NCBI GenBank assembly: GCA_002314195.1
Contig: DCCQ01000073.1
Coordinates: forward strand, 13,972-28,253
DNA length: 14,282 nt
Direction: 5' to 3'
Source of the DNA: Bacteroidales bacterium UBA1077
GTDB lineage: Bacteria; Bacteroidota; Bacteroidia; Bacteroidales; UBA932
The number at the start of each line of letters is the position of its first letter. Position 1 is the stretch's first letter. This document shows positions 7,370 through 13,861 of the stretch, one piece after another. The notes below the pieces were generated by a model, which ran no database searches, was not told the origin of the DNA, and was given only the letters and a program-made list of their open reading frames with translations. Made by a program: the position numbers and the translations under genes.

Positions 7370-7750
7370 ATGAGCAAAGTAATAGAAGGCCTCCGTTACA
7401 GCGAGGACCACGAGTGGGTAAAGGTTGAGGGCAACATCGCCGTCATCGGTATTTCTGATTTCGCCCAGAAAGAGCTTGGCGACATCACATACGCTGACCT
7501 TCCTGAGGTTGACGACGAGGTTGAGGCAGGTGAGGAGTTCGGCGCTTTGGAGAGCGTGAAGGCTTCCAGCGAGCTTCTTTCCCCTGTTTCCGGAAAGGTT
7601 GTCGAAGTCAATCCAGACCTTGAGGACGCTCCTGAGAAGATCAACGAGGACGCCTACGAGGCTTGGATCATAAAGGTCGAGATGAGCGATCCTTCACAGG
7701 TTGACGCCCTTATGGACGCGGAGGCTTACAAGGCACACACTGAGAAGTAA
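7370..7750 (+). CDS. gcvH: Glycine cleavage system H protein (lipoyl carrier)
   Basis: GcvH is the small cytosolic shuttle whose lipoyl arm carries the aminomethyl group from the P to the T protein and is then reoxidised by the L protein. The 126-aa length is normal. The N-terminus YSEDHEWVKVEGNIAVIGISDFAQKELGDI is diagnostic. The lipoylated lysine is Lys64 in FGALESVKASSE. ATG 7370 is chosen over an in-frame TTG at 7325 because the family begins a few residues before RYSEDHEW and the TTG lies in the intercistronic hairpin. The gene is 66 nt after gcvT and 1 nt before gcvPA, indicating tight coupling with the P-protein genes. Lipoylation must come from enzymes outside the window. Confidence 0.97.
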   Translation: MSKVIEGLRYSEDHEWVKVEGNIAVIGISDFAQKELGDITYADLPEVDDEVEAGEEFGALESVKASSELLSPVSGKVVEVNPDLEDAPEKINEDAYEAWIIKVEMSDPSQVDALMDAEAYKAHTEK

Positions 7751-7751
7751 T

Positions 7752-9077
7752 ATGTCCGCATTCCCTTATTTTCCTCACACTGAAGATGATGTCCGCGCGA
7801 TGCTCGGCCGCATAGGGGTGAAGTCTTTGGACGACCTCTATTCCGATGTCCCGAAGGATGTCATCTTCAAGGGTGAATATGACCTGCCGGAGGCAATGTC
7901 CGAGCAGGAGGTCCGGGACTTCTTCGAGTCTTTGGACAAGAAGGACGAAAAGCTGAAAGTGTTCGTCGGCCAGGGCGCCTGCGACCACTACATACCGTCC
8001 GTTGTTCCTTACATCACATCTCGCTCAGAGTTTCTGACGGCGTACACGCCTTACCAGGCCGAGATTTCTCAGGGAACGCTCAGGTACATATTCGAGTACC
8101 AGAGCATGATCTGCGCTCTGACCGGACTTGACATCAGCAACGCTTCGATGTACGACGGCCCGACCGCCGCCGCGGAGGCTGTGAGGATGGCGCCGACCTG
8201 CACAAAGCGCAAGTCCCGTGTGCTTGTCTCCTCATCCCTGCTTCCGAATGTCATCAAGACGATCCAGACATATTCAGGCTACCACGGCACAGAATTGACG
8301 CTCGTTCCTTGCAAGGACGGCCAGACTAGTCTTGAAAGCGTCAAGGCTGAACTCGCCAAGAATGACGTCGCCGGAGTGATTGTCCCTTCGATCAACCGCT
8401 ACGGCATCATCGAGGACCTGACCGGCTTCGCGGAGGCCATTCACGAGGAAGGAGGAATATTCATTGAATATTGCGACCCATCCGCCCTCGCGGTACTCAA
8501 GACTCCAGCCGAGTGGGGGGCTGACATCGCTGTCGGTGATGGTCAAAGCCTCGGCATCCCGATGAGTTTCGGCGGCCCTTACGTTGGCTTCATGGCCTGC
8601 AGAAAGGAATATGTCCGCAAACTTCCTGGAAGGATTGTCGGTGAGACCCGCGACACGGAAGGACGCCGCTGTTTCTGCCTGACTCTTCAGGCCCGCGAGC
8701 AGCACATCCGCCGCGAGAAGGCCACTTCCAACATCTGTTCGAACGAAAGCTTGATGGCTCTCTATGTGACTGTCTATATGTCGCTTATGGGACCGAAGGG
8801 GCTCAAGGAGGTCAATGACCGCTCTTATGCCGCCGCTCACTATCTCCACGATGAGTTGCTGAAGACCGGCAAGTTCGCTGAGGTCTTTGACAAACCGTTC
8901 CTCAAGGAGTTCGTGCTCAAGCCGCTGATGCCTGTCGAGAGACTGCACATCAAACTTCACGACGGCGGATTCTTCGCTGCCCTTGAGACAGAGGAAGGCT
9001 ATGTAAGTTTCTGTGCTACCGAAAGAAGGACGAAAGCTGAGATCGACGCTCTCGTCGCGTTGGTGAAGGAGGCCTAA
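7752..9077 (+). CDS. gcvPA: Glycine dehydrogenase (decarboxylating) subunit 1, P-protein alpha
   Basis: This is the N-terminal half of glycine decarboxylase as a separate 441-aa chain. Together with GcvPB it decarboxylates glycine and passes the aminomethyl group to lipoyl-GcvH. It has the fold-type-I PLP enzyme architecture but no PLP lysine, which lies in the beta subunit. Recognisable motifs are FPYFPHTEDDVRAML at the start, TPYQAEISQGTLRYIFEYQSMICALTGLDISNASMYDG in the middle, and GRIVGETRDTEGRRCFCLTLQAREQHIRREKATSNIC. ATG 7752 is used because it opens one base after the gcvH stop and gives the family N-terminus; the in-frame ATG at 7701 lies inside gcvH. It ends 5 nt before gcvPB. Splitting into two chains is common in Firmicutes and thermophiles; many other bacteria have one chain of about 950 aa. 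Confidence 0.95.
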   Translation: MSAFPYFPHTEDDVRAMLGRIGVKSLDDLYSDVPKDVIFKGEYDLPEAMSEQEVRDFFESLDKKDEKLKVFVGQGACDHYIPSVVPYITSRSEFLTAYTPYQAEISQGTLRYIFEYQSMICALTGLDISNASMYDGPTAAAEAVRMAPTCTKRKSRVLVSSSLLPNVIKTIQTYSGYHGTELTLVPCKDGQTSLESVKAELAKNDVAGVIVPSINRYGIIEDLTGFAEAIHEEGGIFIEYCDPSALAVLKTPAEWGADIAVGDGQSLGIPMSFGGPYVGFMACRKEYVRKLPGRIVGETRDTEGRRCFCLTLQAREQHIRREKATSNICSNESLMALYVTVYMSLMGPKGLKEVNDRSYAAAHYLHDELLKTGKFAEVFDKPFLKEFVLKPLMPVERLHIKLHDGGFFAALETEEGYVSFCATERRTKAEIDALVALVKEA

Positions 9078-9082
9078 GGAAT

Positions 9083-10615
9083 ATGAAATATTACGATAAA
9101 TTGATATTCGAGCTCTCCAAAGAGGGAAGAGTCGGCTATTCCCTCGGCAAGAATGAGTGGACTGTCACATCAGATGAGATCCCTGCCGCCCTCAAAAGGA
9201 CTGAGGCTGTTGGACTTCCTCAGGTGAGCGAGGTTGATGTCGTGCGTCACTACACCAATCTGTCCCAGATGAACTTCGGTGTGGACACCGGATTCTATCC
9301 TCTGGGAAGCTGCACGATGAAGTACAACCCGAAGATCAACGAGGAGATCGCAGGGATGAAGGGCTTCCTTGGACTGCATCCTTTGCAGCCGGCATCCACG
9401 GTACAGGGAGCTCTGGAGGTTTACTATAATATGGACAAGGCTTTGGCCGCGATCACTGGAATGGCTCACTTTACGTTCAACCCATGCGCAGGAGCGCACG
9501 GTGAGCTGACCGGTCTGATGATCATGCGCCAGTACCACATCCTGAACGGTGATCTGAAGAGAACCAAGGTGATCGTGCCGGACAGTGCCCACGGGACGAA
9601 CCCTGCCAGTGCCGCTGTCTGTGGTCTGGAGGTGGTTGTCGTGAAGTCCAAGGCTGACGGCCTGGTAGACGTGAACGACCTCAAACCTCTGCTAGGTGAC
9701 GACATCGCCGGCATCATGATGACGAACCCTAACACTCTCGGTCTTTTCGAGAAGGACATCGAGGAGATCGCCGCCCTCATCCATGGGTGCGGAGGCCTTC
9801 TCTACTACGATGGAGCGAACATGAATCCGCTCATCGGTGTCGCCCGTCCCGGTGACATGGGATTCGACATCCTGCACCTGAATCTGCACAAGTCGTTCTC
9901 CACACCTCACGGTGGCGGCGGCCCTGGATCAGGCCCTGTCGGTGTCTGCGAGAAACTGGTTCCTTATCTGCCTGTCCCTAAGGTCGTAAAGGATGAATAT
10001 GGCCAGTTCAAGGTTCGCGGACGCGCCGGTGTGGGCAAGAGTGACAGCGAGAAGAATGCACGCGGCTGCGGGAAGACTGCCGGTGAGGTGTCCGGATTCC
10101 TGGGCAACTTCGGTGTGATTCTCAGAGCCTACGCCTACATCCTTTCACTCGGTCGTGAGAACGTGAAGTTCGTCGGCAAGTACGCCACCCTCGGGGCCAA
10201 CTACATCAAGGAAAGCCTCAAGGAGTACTACAAGCTTCCTATCCCGACTGTCTGCAAGCACGAGTTCGTCTATGACGGTCTTGTGAACGACGGCTCTAAG
10301 AAGGCCGCTGACGGAACCCTCGAGAGAGAAGGCGCGACCACATTGGATGTGGCCAAGAGGCTTCTTGACTTCGGTTTCCACGCCCCGACAATCTACTTCC
10401 CTCTGCTCTTCCATCAGGCCATCATGATCGAGCCTACGGAGACTGAGTCGATCGAGACACTGGACGCTTTCATCGAGGTGATGAAGAAGATAGCCCTTGA
10501 GGCCGCGGAGGATCCTGCGACGCTCAAGAGCGCTCCTCACAACGCTCCGATCACCCGCCCGGACGAGACCACGGCTGCCCGCCAGCCTATCCTCAAGTTC
10601 CAGGACGAGAGGTAG
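9083..10615 (+). CDS. gcvPB: Glycine dehydrogenase (decarboxylating) subunit 2, P-protein beta
   Basis: This 510-aa chain is the catalytic PLP-binding half of glycine decarboxylase. The Schiff-base lysine is Lys270 in NLHKSFSTPHGGGGPG. Other family motifs are FYPLGSCTMKYNPKINE, AHGTNPASA, NPNTLGLFE and DGANMNP. The start at ATG 9083 is 5 nt after the gcvPA stop. An AAGGAGG at the gcvPA end plus AAGGA just before the ATG form an unusually good Shine-Dalgarno for this phylum, suggesting efficient reinitiation. A C-terminal extension rich in Thr, Ala and Pro follows the catalytic part (from about residue 480). It is the last gene of the operon; the L protein (lpd) is not encoded nearby. Confidence 0.96.
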   Translation: MKYYDKLIFELSKEGRVGYSLGKNEWTVTSDEIPAALKRTEAVGLPQVSEVDVVRHYTNLSQMNFGVDTGFYPLGSCTMKYNPKINEEIAGMKGFLGLHPLQPASTVQGALEVYYNMDKALAAITGMAHFTFNPCAGAHGELTGLMIMRQYHILNGDLKRTKVIVPDSAHGTNPASAAVCGLEVVVVKSKADGLVDVNDLKPLLGDDIAGIMMTNPNTLGLFEKDIEEIAALIHGCGGLLYYDGANMNPLIGVARPGDMGFDILHLNLHKSFSTPHGGGGPGSGPVGVCEKLVPYLPVPKVVKDEYGQFKVRGRAGVGKSDSEKNARGCGKTAGEVSGFLGNFGVILRAYAYILSLGRENVKFVGKYATLGANYIKESLKEYYKLPIPTVCKHEFVYDGLVNDGSKKAADGTLEREGATTLDVAKRLLDFGFHAPTIYFPLLFHQAIMIEPTETESIETLDAFIEVMKKIALEAAEDPATLKSAPHNAPITRPDETTAARQPILKFQDER

Positions 10616-10630
10616 AATTAGCACTTTATG

Positions 10631-10730
10631 CTTCGGCAAGTTCACTTCGACAAGCTCAGTGACCTTCGTTAGGGAGTCGCTGAGCTTTTTCCGTAGCAAA
10701 GCCATCCCCTCGGTTGCTGAGCTTGTCGAA
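10631..10730. repeat. REP-like cluster of inverted repeats (TTCGACAAGCTCAG type)
   Basis: The 121-bp gap between the convergent gcvPB and sulfatase genes is filled with copies of one 14-bp word. TTCGACAAGCTCAG lies at 10646-10659 and its exact reverse complement CTGAGCTTGTCGAA at 10717-10730. A degenerate direct copy (CTTCGGCAAGTTCA) lies at 10631-10644, and a degenerate inverted copy (CTGAGCTTTTTCCG) begins at 10679. Words of this kind are dispersed repetitive extragenic palindromes in many bacterial genomes. Their function is not established; proposed roles include termination and mRNA stabilisation. Confidence 0.75.
10652..10690 (+). terminator. Probable terminator of the gcv operon within the REP-like cluster
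   Basis: AAGCTCAGTGAC (10652-10663) pairs with GTCGCTGAGCTT (10676-10687) with one T-G wobble, giving a 12-bp stem with a 12-nt loop. The stem runs into a short T tract (10686-10690). It lies 37 nt after the gcvPB stop, so it could end the operon and protect the opposing sulfatase gene from read-through. Confidence 0.55.
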
Positions 10731-10736
10731 ACATCT

Positions 10737-12314
10737 CTACTCCGGATAGTTTATTTCCATGTTGAACTTAGGCACGTCCGGATTGGCCTCCCTGTGACTT
10801 TCCTTGACCGCCTTCCACATCTCTTTCACGATCTCCGGATGCTCGGCCGCCACATCGTTGGACTCCTGCGGATCATCTTTCAGATTATAAAGTTCCATCT
10901 CCGTGTTTCCCTTGAGAACCTTGCGCACGATGCCTTTCCAGTCACCCATGCGCGCTGCCACCCATCCTTTCGCCCCAGGAAACTCCCAGTAAAGATATTC
11001 ATGCTCCTTCTGCTCTCCGGCCTTTATGCCGCTTGTCTTGCTGTACAGCTTCCCGCCGGCGGTTTGTGAAAGAACCGTGGAAGCGAATGAGACGCCGTCG
11101 TTCTCCGGTGCCTCGACTCCGGCGATCTCGGCGAGCGTCGGCATGATGTCAGCGAAACTGGAGATGCGCTGGATTCTCTCACATTGCTTACCTTGACCCC
11201 AGCGCAGGACAAACGGCATCCTGATGCCACCCTCGTGCAGTGAAGACTTGCCCCAGCCTTTTCCGCATTTGAACGGACCGCCGCTTTGGAAATATTCCAT
11301 CGGCGAGTTGCCGTTGCTCGCTGGGCCGTTGTCCGAGGTGACAATGAATATCGTGTTTTCCCATATTCCTAAATCCTTCAGTTTCCGCACAAGGTCTCCC
11401 ACCTGCTTGTCGATGTGGGTCACCATCGCGGCGTAGGTTGCGTGCGGGTACCTGCTCGGCAGGTACATCCCTGGATCCGTACACGGCTCCTCGTCCCCGA
11501 GCTTGTCCACATAGTGCATCACCTCGTCCAGCGGAGCCTGAACGGCGCTGTGCGGCACGGTCGTGGTCCACATCACGAAGAACGGCGAGGAAGCGTTGTC
11601 CTCCACGAACTTGACCATCTTGTCGTACATCAGGTCGCAGCTGTAGTGTTCGCCCCCATACCGGGCATAGTTGTTCACATCGTATTTGTCCAGATTGTCC
11701 GGGAACTTGCAGCCCTGGACCACAAGGTCGTTGCCGGTCTCGACCTCCACACCGTTCTCCCACAGCTTTACAGGATAGTAGGAGTGGGCGAGAGCCTGAC
11801 AGTTGAATCCGTAAAAATAGTCGAATCCCATAGTGTTCGGGAGCGACGCGCTTTTCGGGAAACCGAGTCCCCATTTCCCGACCATGGCTGTCTTGTAGCC
11901 GGCTGACTGCATCATCGTGGCGATGGTCTTTGTGCCTTCCTCCAGTGGGAACTGCCCCTGCTCCTCTGGATTCAGGAACACGCCGTTCCATCCGAGGCTG
12001 TCGGTTGGCACATAGTGCTCTTCGTTGTTGCGTATCTGGCTGTGTCCCATGTGTTTGCCGGTAAGAAGACAACATCTTGACGGAGACGACAGGGGAGCCG
12101 CCGTGTACATGTCCGTGAAGAGCAGGCCTTGCGCCGCCAGGGCGTCTATGTTCGGCGTCTCGATCTTTTCCTGTCCGTAGCATCCAAGATCTCCGTAGCC
12201 GAGGTCATCGAACAGCAGGAACACCACGTTCGGCTTCTGTGCATCATTCTTGGCGCATCCGCACACCGACATCGCGGCTGCCGCCATGGTCATCAGTTTC
12301 TTTCTGTTATCCAT
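10737..12314 (-). CDS. S1-family sulfatase, serine-type, predicted lipoprotein
   Basis: This 525-aa member of the alkaline-phosphatase-like sulfatase superfamily should hydrolyse a sulfate ester on a glycan or small molecule; the substrate cannot be told from sequence. The signal MDNRKKLMTMAAAAMSVCGC fits a lipoprotein with acylated Cys20, so it acts in the periplasm or at the cell surface. Metal ligands are visible at FDDLGYGD (Asp36, Asp37) and SDNG (Asp328, Asn329). The modification motif is LSSPSRCCLLTG, with Ser76 as formylglycine precursor. Serine-type sulfatases are matured by radical-SAM anSME enzymes, not by oxygen-dependent FGE. The C-terminal subdomain (ELYNLKDDPQESNDVAAEHPEIV) is typical. 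ATG 12314 is chosen because it gives the signal peptide. The gene faces gcvPB, has its own promoter, and may be controlled through the palindrome at 12424-12443. It is not embedded in a polysaccharide-utilisation locus within this window. Confidence 0.94.
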   Translation of the reverse strand: MDNRKKLMTMAAAAMSVCGCAKNDAQKPNVVFLLFDDLGYGDLGCYGQEKIETPNIDALAAQGLLFTDMYTAAPLSSPSRCCLLTGKHMGHSQIRNNEEHYVPTDSLGWNGVFLNPEEQGQFPLEEGTKTIATMMQSAGYKTAMVGKWGLGFPKSASLPNTMGFDYFYGFNCQALAHSYYPVKLWENGVEVETGNDLVVQGCKFPDNLDKYDVNNYARYGGEHYSCDLMYDKMVKFVEDNASSPFFVMWTTTVPHSAVQAPLDEVMHYVDKLGDEEPCTDPGMYLPSRYPHATYAAMVTHIDKQVGDLVRKLKDLGIWENTIFIVTSDNGPASNGNSPMEYFQSGGPFKCGKGWGKSSLHEGGIRMPFVLRWGQGKQCERIQRISSFADIMPTLAEIAGVEAPENDGVSFASTVLSQTAGGKLYSKTSGIKAGEQKEHEYLYWEFPGAKGWVAARMGDWKGIVRKVLKGNTEMELYNLKDDPQESNDVAAEHPEIVKEMWKAVKESHREANPDVPKFNMEINYPE

Positions 12315-12379
12315 TTATATTCATTGATTTAAGATTGCCGCCGTGCGGTCGTGACCACGATACAGCGGTGACTTTCTGG

Positions 12380-12387
12380 CAAAGTTA
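12380..12387 (-). promoter_or_regulatory. -7 box of the sulfatase promoter
   Basis: On the minus strand the sequence reads TAACTTTG, a perfect TAnnTTTG box. Transcription would start near 12376, giving a leader of about 60 nt. No good TTTG is seen at the -33 position, which suggests a need for an activator. The leader contains a small inverted repeat, TCGTG-AC-CACGA (12349-12360). Confidence 0.65.
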
Positions 12388-12423
12388 AGAAATCCTGCGT
12401 AGAAAAGCACGTCCGTCGCGCCA

Positions 12424-12443
12424 TATGGTGAAAATTCACCATA
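12424..12443. promoter_or_regulatory. 20-bp palindrome upstream of the sulfatase promoter
   Basis: Nine-base arms TATGGTGAA and TTCACCATA flank a 2-bp centre (AA). The two-base centre makes it a poor RNA hairpin but a good site for a dimeric DNA-binding protein. Its centre is about 57 bp upstream of the predicted sulfatase start site, a usual place for an activator. It lies in the 176-bp gap between the sulfatase and SEC-C genes, which holds no gene. Confidence 0.55.
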
Positions 12444-12490
12444 ACCATGCGCTTTCGGTGTTCTCTCGAATTCGGAATAGGTTACTCCTT

Positions 12491-13654
12491 CTAACTCATA
12501 TTCTTCCCGTGGCAGTTGCGGTAGGAAAGGTGGCTGCCGCATGGGCACGGGGTGTCAAGCGGGGCCGGAGGAACGAAGAGACCGAGGATGGGGTTCTTTT
12601 TGATCATGGCCTGAAGCGGGTCGTCCTCTGTCTGCAGCACGACTTTCAGACAGTTTTTCTCGTTGGAAGAGTAACCTTTGAGAAGCCATTTCGGAAGGGT
12701 GTTGGCGTAGGCTGCCACAATCTCCATACATTCATCATAGTCCTCAAACGATTCTATGGCCTCCTGCTTGCGGGAAACACTCGTGAATATGGCCTCGGTC
12801 GTGTCGTCCTTTCCGATCATCTGGGCGTTCATCCAGATGTCATGCTCCTCACGGATCAAATCCTCACCGGTGTAACCCAGATTGCCAAGCATCTCAACCA
12901 GTCTCCGCCCCTCCTTGGAATCCAGGCCAAAGACAAAGTACGGCGAACCGGCGCCGGCCTTCAAGGCATCCTCCGGAGTGAACTGACGGAGCGATTCTAT
13001 CCCGGCATATTCCTTCCTGCGGTTAAGAATATCATCGGGATCGAAGATATTAGGAGCGCACATATAGCGTTCCCCGTCGGAATCGACCCTGCACAGCTTC
13101 ATCACCGGGCTCTCATAGACCATATTCGTGAAATACTCGATGCTGTGTCTGCCGGAGAACTCCCAATAGTCAAGCATCTTGTCAAAGAACTCGTCAACGG
13201 TCATTATGCCATAGAGGCAAAGGTAACCCAAAGCGGCCTGCTCCGTCTCGAAAAGGCCGCTCTCCACCCCTTCCCTCAACACATTGTCAATGTGGGGAGC
13301 CACGATGTCATAGAGATCCTTCGGAATCCAGACCTCCCTGAAATTCTCATCCGAAGTGTCGGAGCCGAGAAGTTTGATGGTCTCAAGAACCGACGGGAAA
13401 TCCGGATAGTCCAGATAAAGCGGAACTCCAGGTCCAGCCTCGATCAGACGCTTGAGAAGTCTCAGATCCCTTTCAAGCATCCTTCCAAGCCACTCGGCCG
13501 GCCTTTCGATTATGTACGCGCCAAGCCTGTCCACAAACTCGTTCTTGCGGACTTTCGTCGGGACATCGGCGCCGAAGTACTGGCGGATGTCCTCCAACTC
13601 GACTCTCGGGAAACTCTCAAGAGCCTTGAATATGACGTTTCGCTTCTGTTTCAT
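12491..13654 (-). CDS. SEC-C zinc-motif protein of unknown function
   Basis: This 387-aa soluble protein ends in a SEC-C motif, CPCGSHLSYRNCH (Cys370, Cys372, Cys381, His382). The motif binds zinc and is known from the SecA C-terminus and many uncharacterised proteins. The N-terminal part (LEDIRQYFGADVPTKVRKNEFVDRLGAYI, about 18-48) has the look of a SAP-like or Rho-N-like helical module. The central 250 residues are mostly helical, with no motif I recognise. There is no signal peptide or membrane segment. ATG 13654 is chosen because the longer open frame to 13861 would read through the tRNA-Ala gene. The start is 43 nt downstream of the tRNA with no terminator between them, so the two may share a transcript. 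SEC-C domains often serve as binding modules for SecB or ribosomes, but no role can be assigned here. Confidence 0.85.
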   Translation of the reverse strand: MKQKRNVIFKALESFPRVELEDIRQYFGADVPTKVRKNEFVDRLGAYIIERPAEWLGRMLERDLRLLKRLIEAGPGVPLYLDYPDFPSVLETIKLLGSDTSDENFREVWIPKDLYDIVAPHIDNVLREGVESGLFETEQAALGYLCLYGIMTVDEFFDKMLDYWEFSGRHSIEYFTNMVYESPVMKLCRVDSDGERYMCAPNIFDPDDILNRRKEYAGIESLRQFTPEDALKAGAGSPYFVFGLDSKEGRRLVEMLGNLGYTGEDLIREEHDIWMNAQMIGKDDTTEAIFTSVSRKQEAIESFEDYDECMEIVAAYANTLPKWLLKGYSSNEKNCLKVVLQTEDDPLQAMIKKNPILGLFVPPAPLDTPCPCGSHLSYRNCHGKNMS

Positions 13655-13697
13655 AACATGAAAGAAGGCACTGAATCTACTGATGTTCAACGGGAAG

Positions 13698-13770
13698 TGG
13701 AGCATAGGAGAATCGAACTCCTGACCTTTTGAATGCCATTCAAACGCTCTACCAACTGAGCTAATACCCC
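13698..13770 (-). tRNA. tRNA-Ala (anticodon GGC)
   Basis: A complete 73-nt tRNA reads on the minus strand. The acceptor stem pairs GGGGTAT with ATGCTCC (two G-U pairs), with discriminator A. The D arm contains AGCTCAGTTGGTAGAGC. The anticodon stem TTTGA/TCAAA encloses ATGGCAT, giving anticodon GGC, which reads GCC and GCU alanine codons. The T arm is AGGAG/CTCCT around TTCGATT. CCA is not encoded. Confidence 0.96.
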
Positions 13771-13780
13771 ATTGGGACTG

Positions 13781-13811
13781 CAAAGATAGACAAAATCTTT
13801 CAATCCGCAAA
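13781..13811 (-). promoter_or_regulatory. Consensus Bacteroidota promoter of tRNA-Ala
   Basis: On the minus strand TTTG (13811-13808) is followed by exactly 19 bp and then TATCTTTG (13788-13781). This is a perfect match to the TTTG / TAnnTTTG consensus of the phylum's housekeeping sigma factor. The start site would be near 13777, a few bases before the mature tRNA 5' end at 13770. It probably also serves the SEC-C gene. Confidence 0.88.
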
Positions 13812-13861
13812 TTTTTCTTCGCGATTTCACGTTTTCTCCACTTCAAGATTGCTTGGCTCAA

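Noticed and set aside
10631..10730. CRISPR array
   Set aside because: Copies are inverted, degenerate and unevenly spaced, with no uniform spacers and no cas genes nearby; a REP-like cluster fits better.
12321..12548. Small minus-strand open frame between the SEC-C and sulfatase genes
   Set aside because: It overlaps the end of the SEC-C gene out of frame and covers the palindrome and sulfatase promoter; the protein has no recognisable features.
12425..13732. Open frame of 435 codons on the plus strand opposite the SEC-C gene
   Set aside because: It runs antisense across the SEC-C gene and into tRNA-Ala; the minus-strand protein ends in a clear SEC-C motif, so the plus frame is a shadow.
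13655..13861. N-terminal extension of the SEC-C protein to a TTG at 13861
   Set aside because: The extension would translate the tRNA-Ala gene and its promoter, so ATG 13654 is used.
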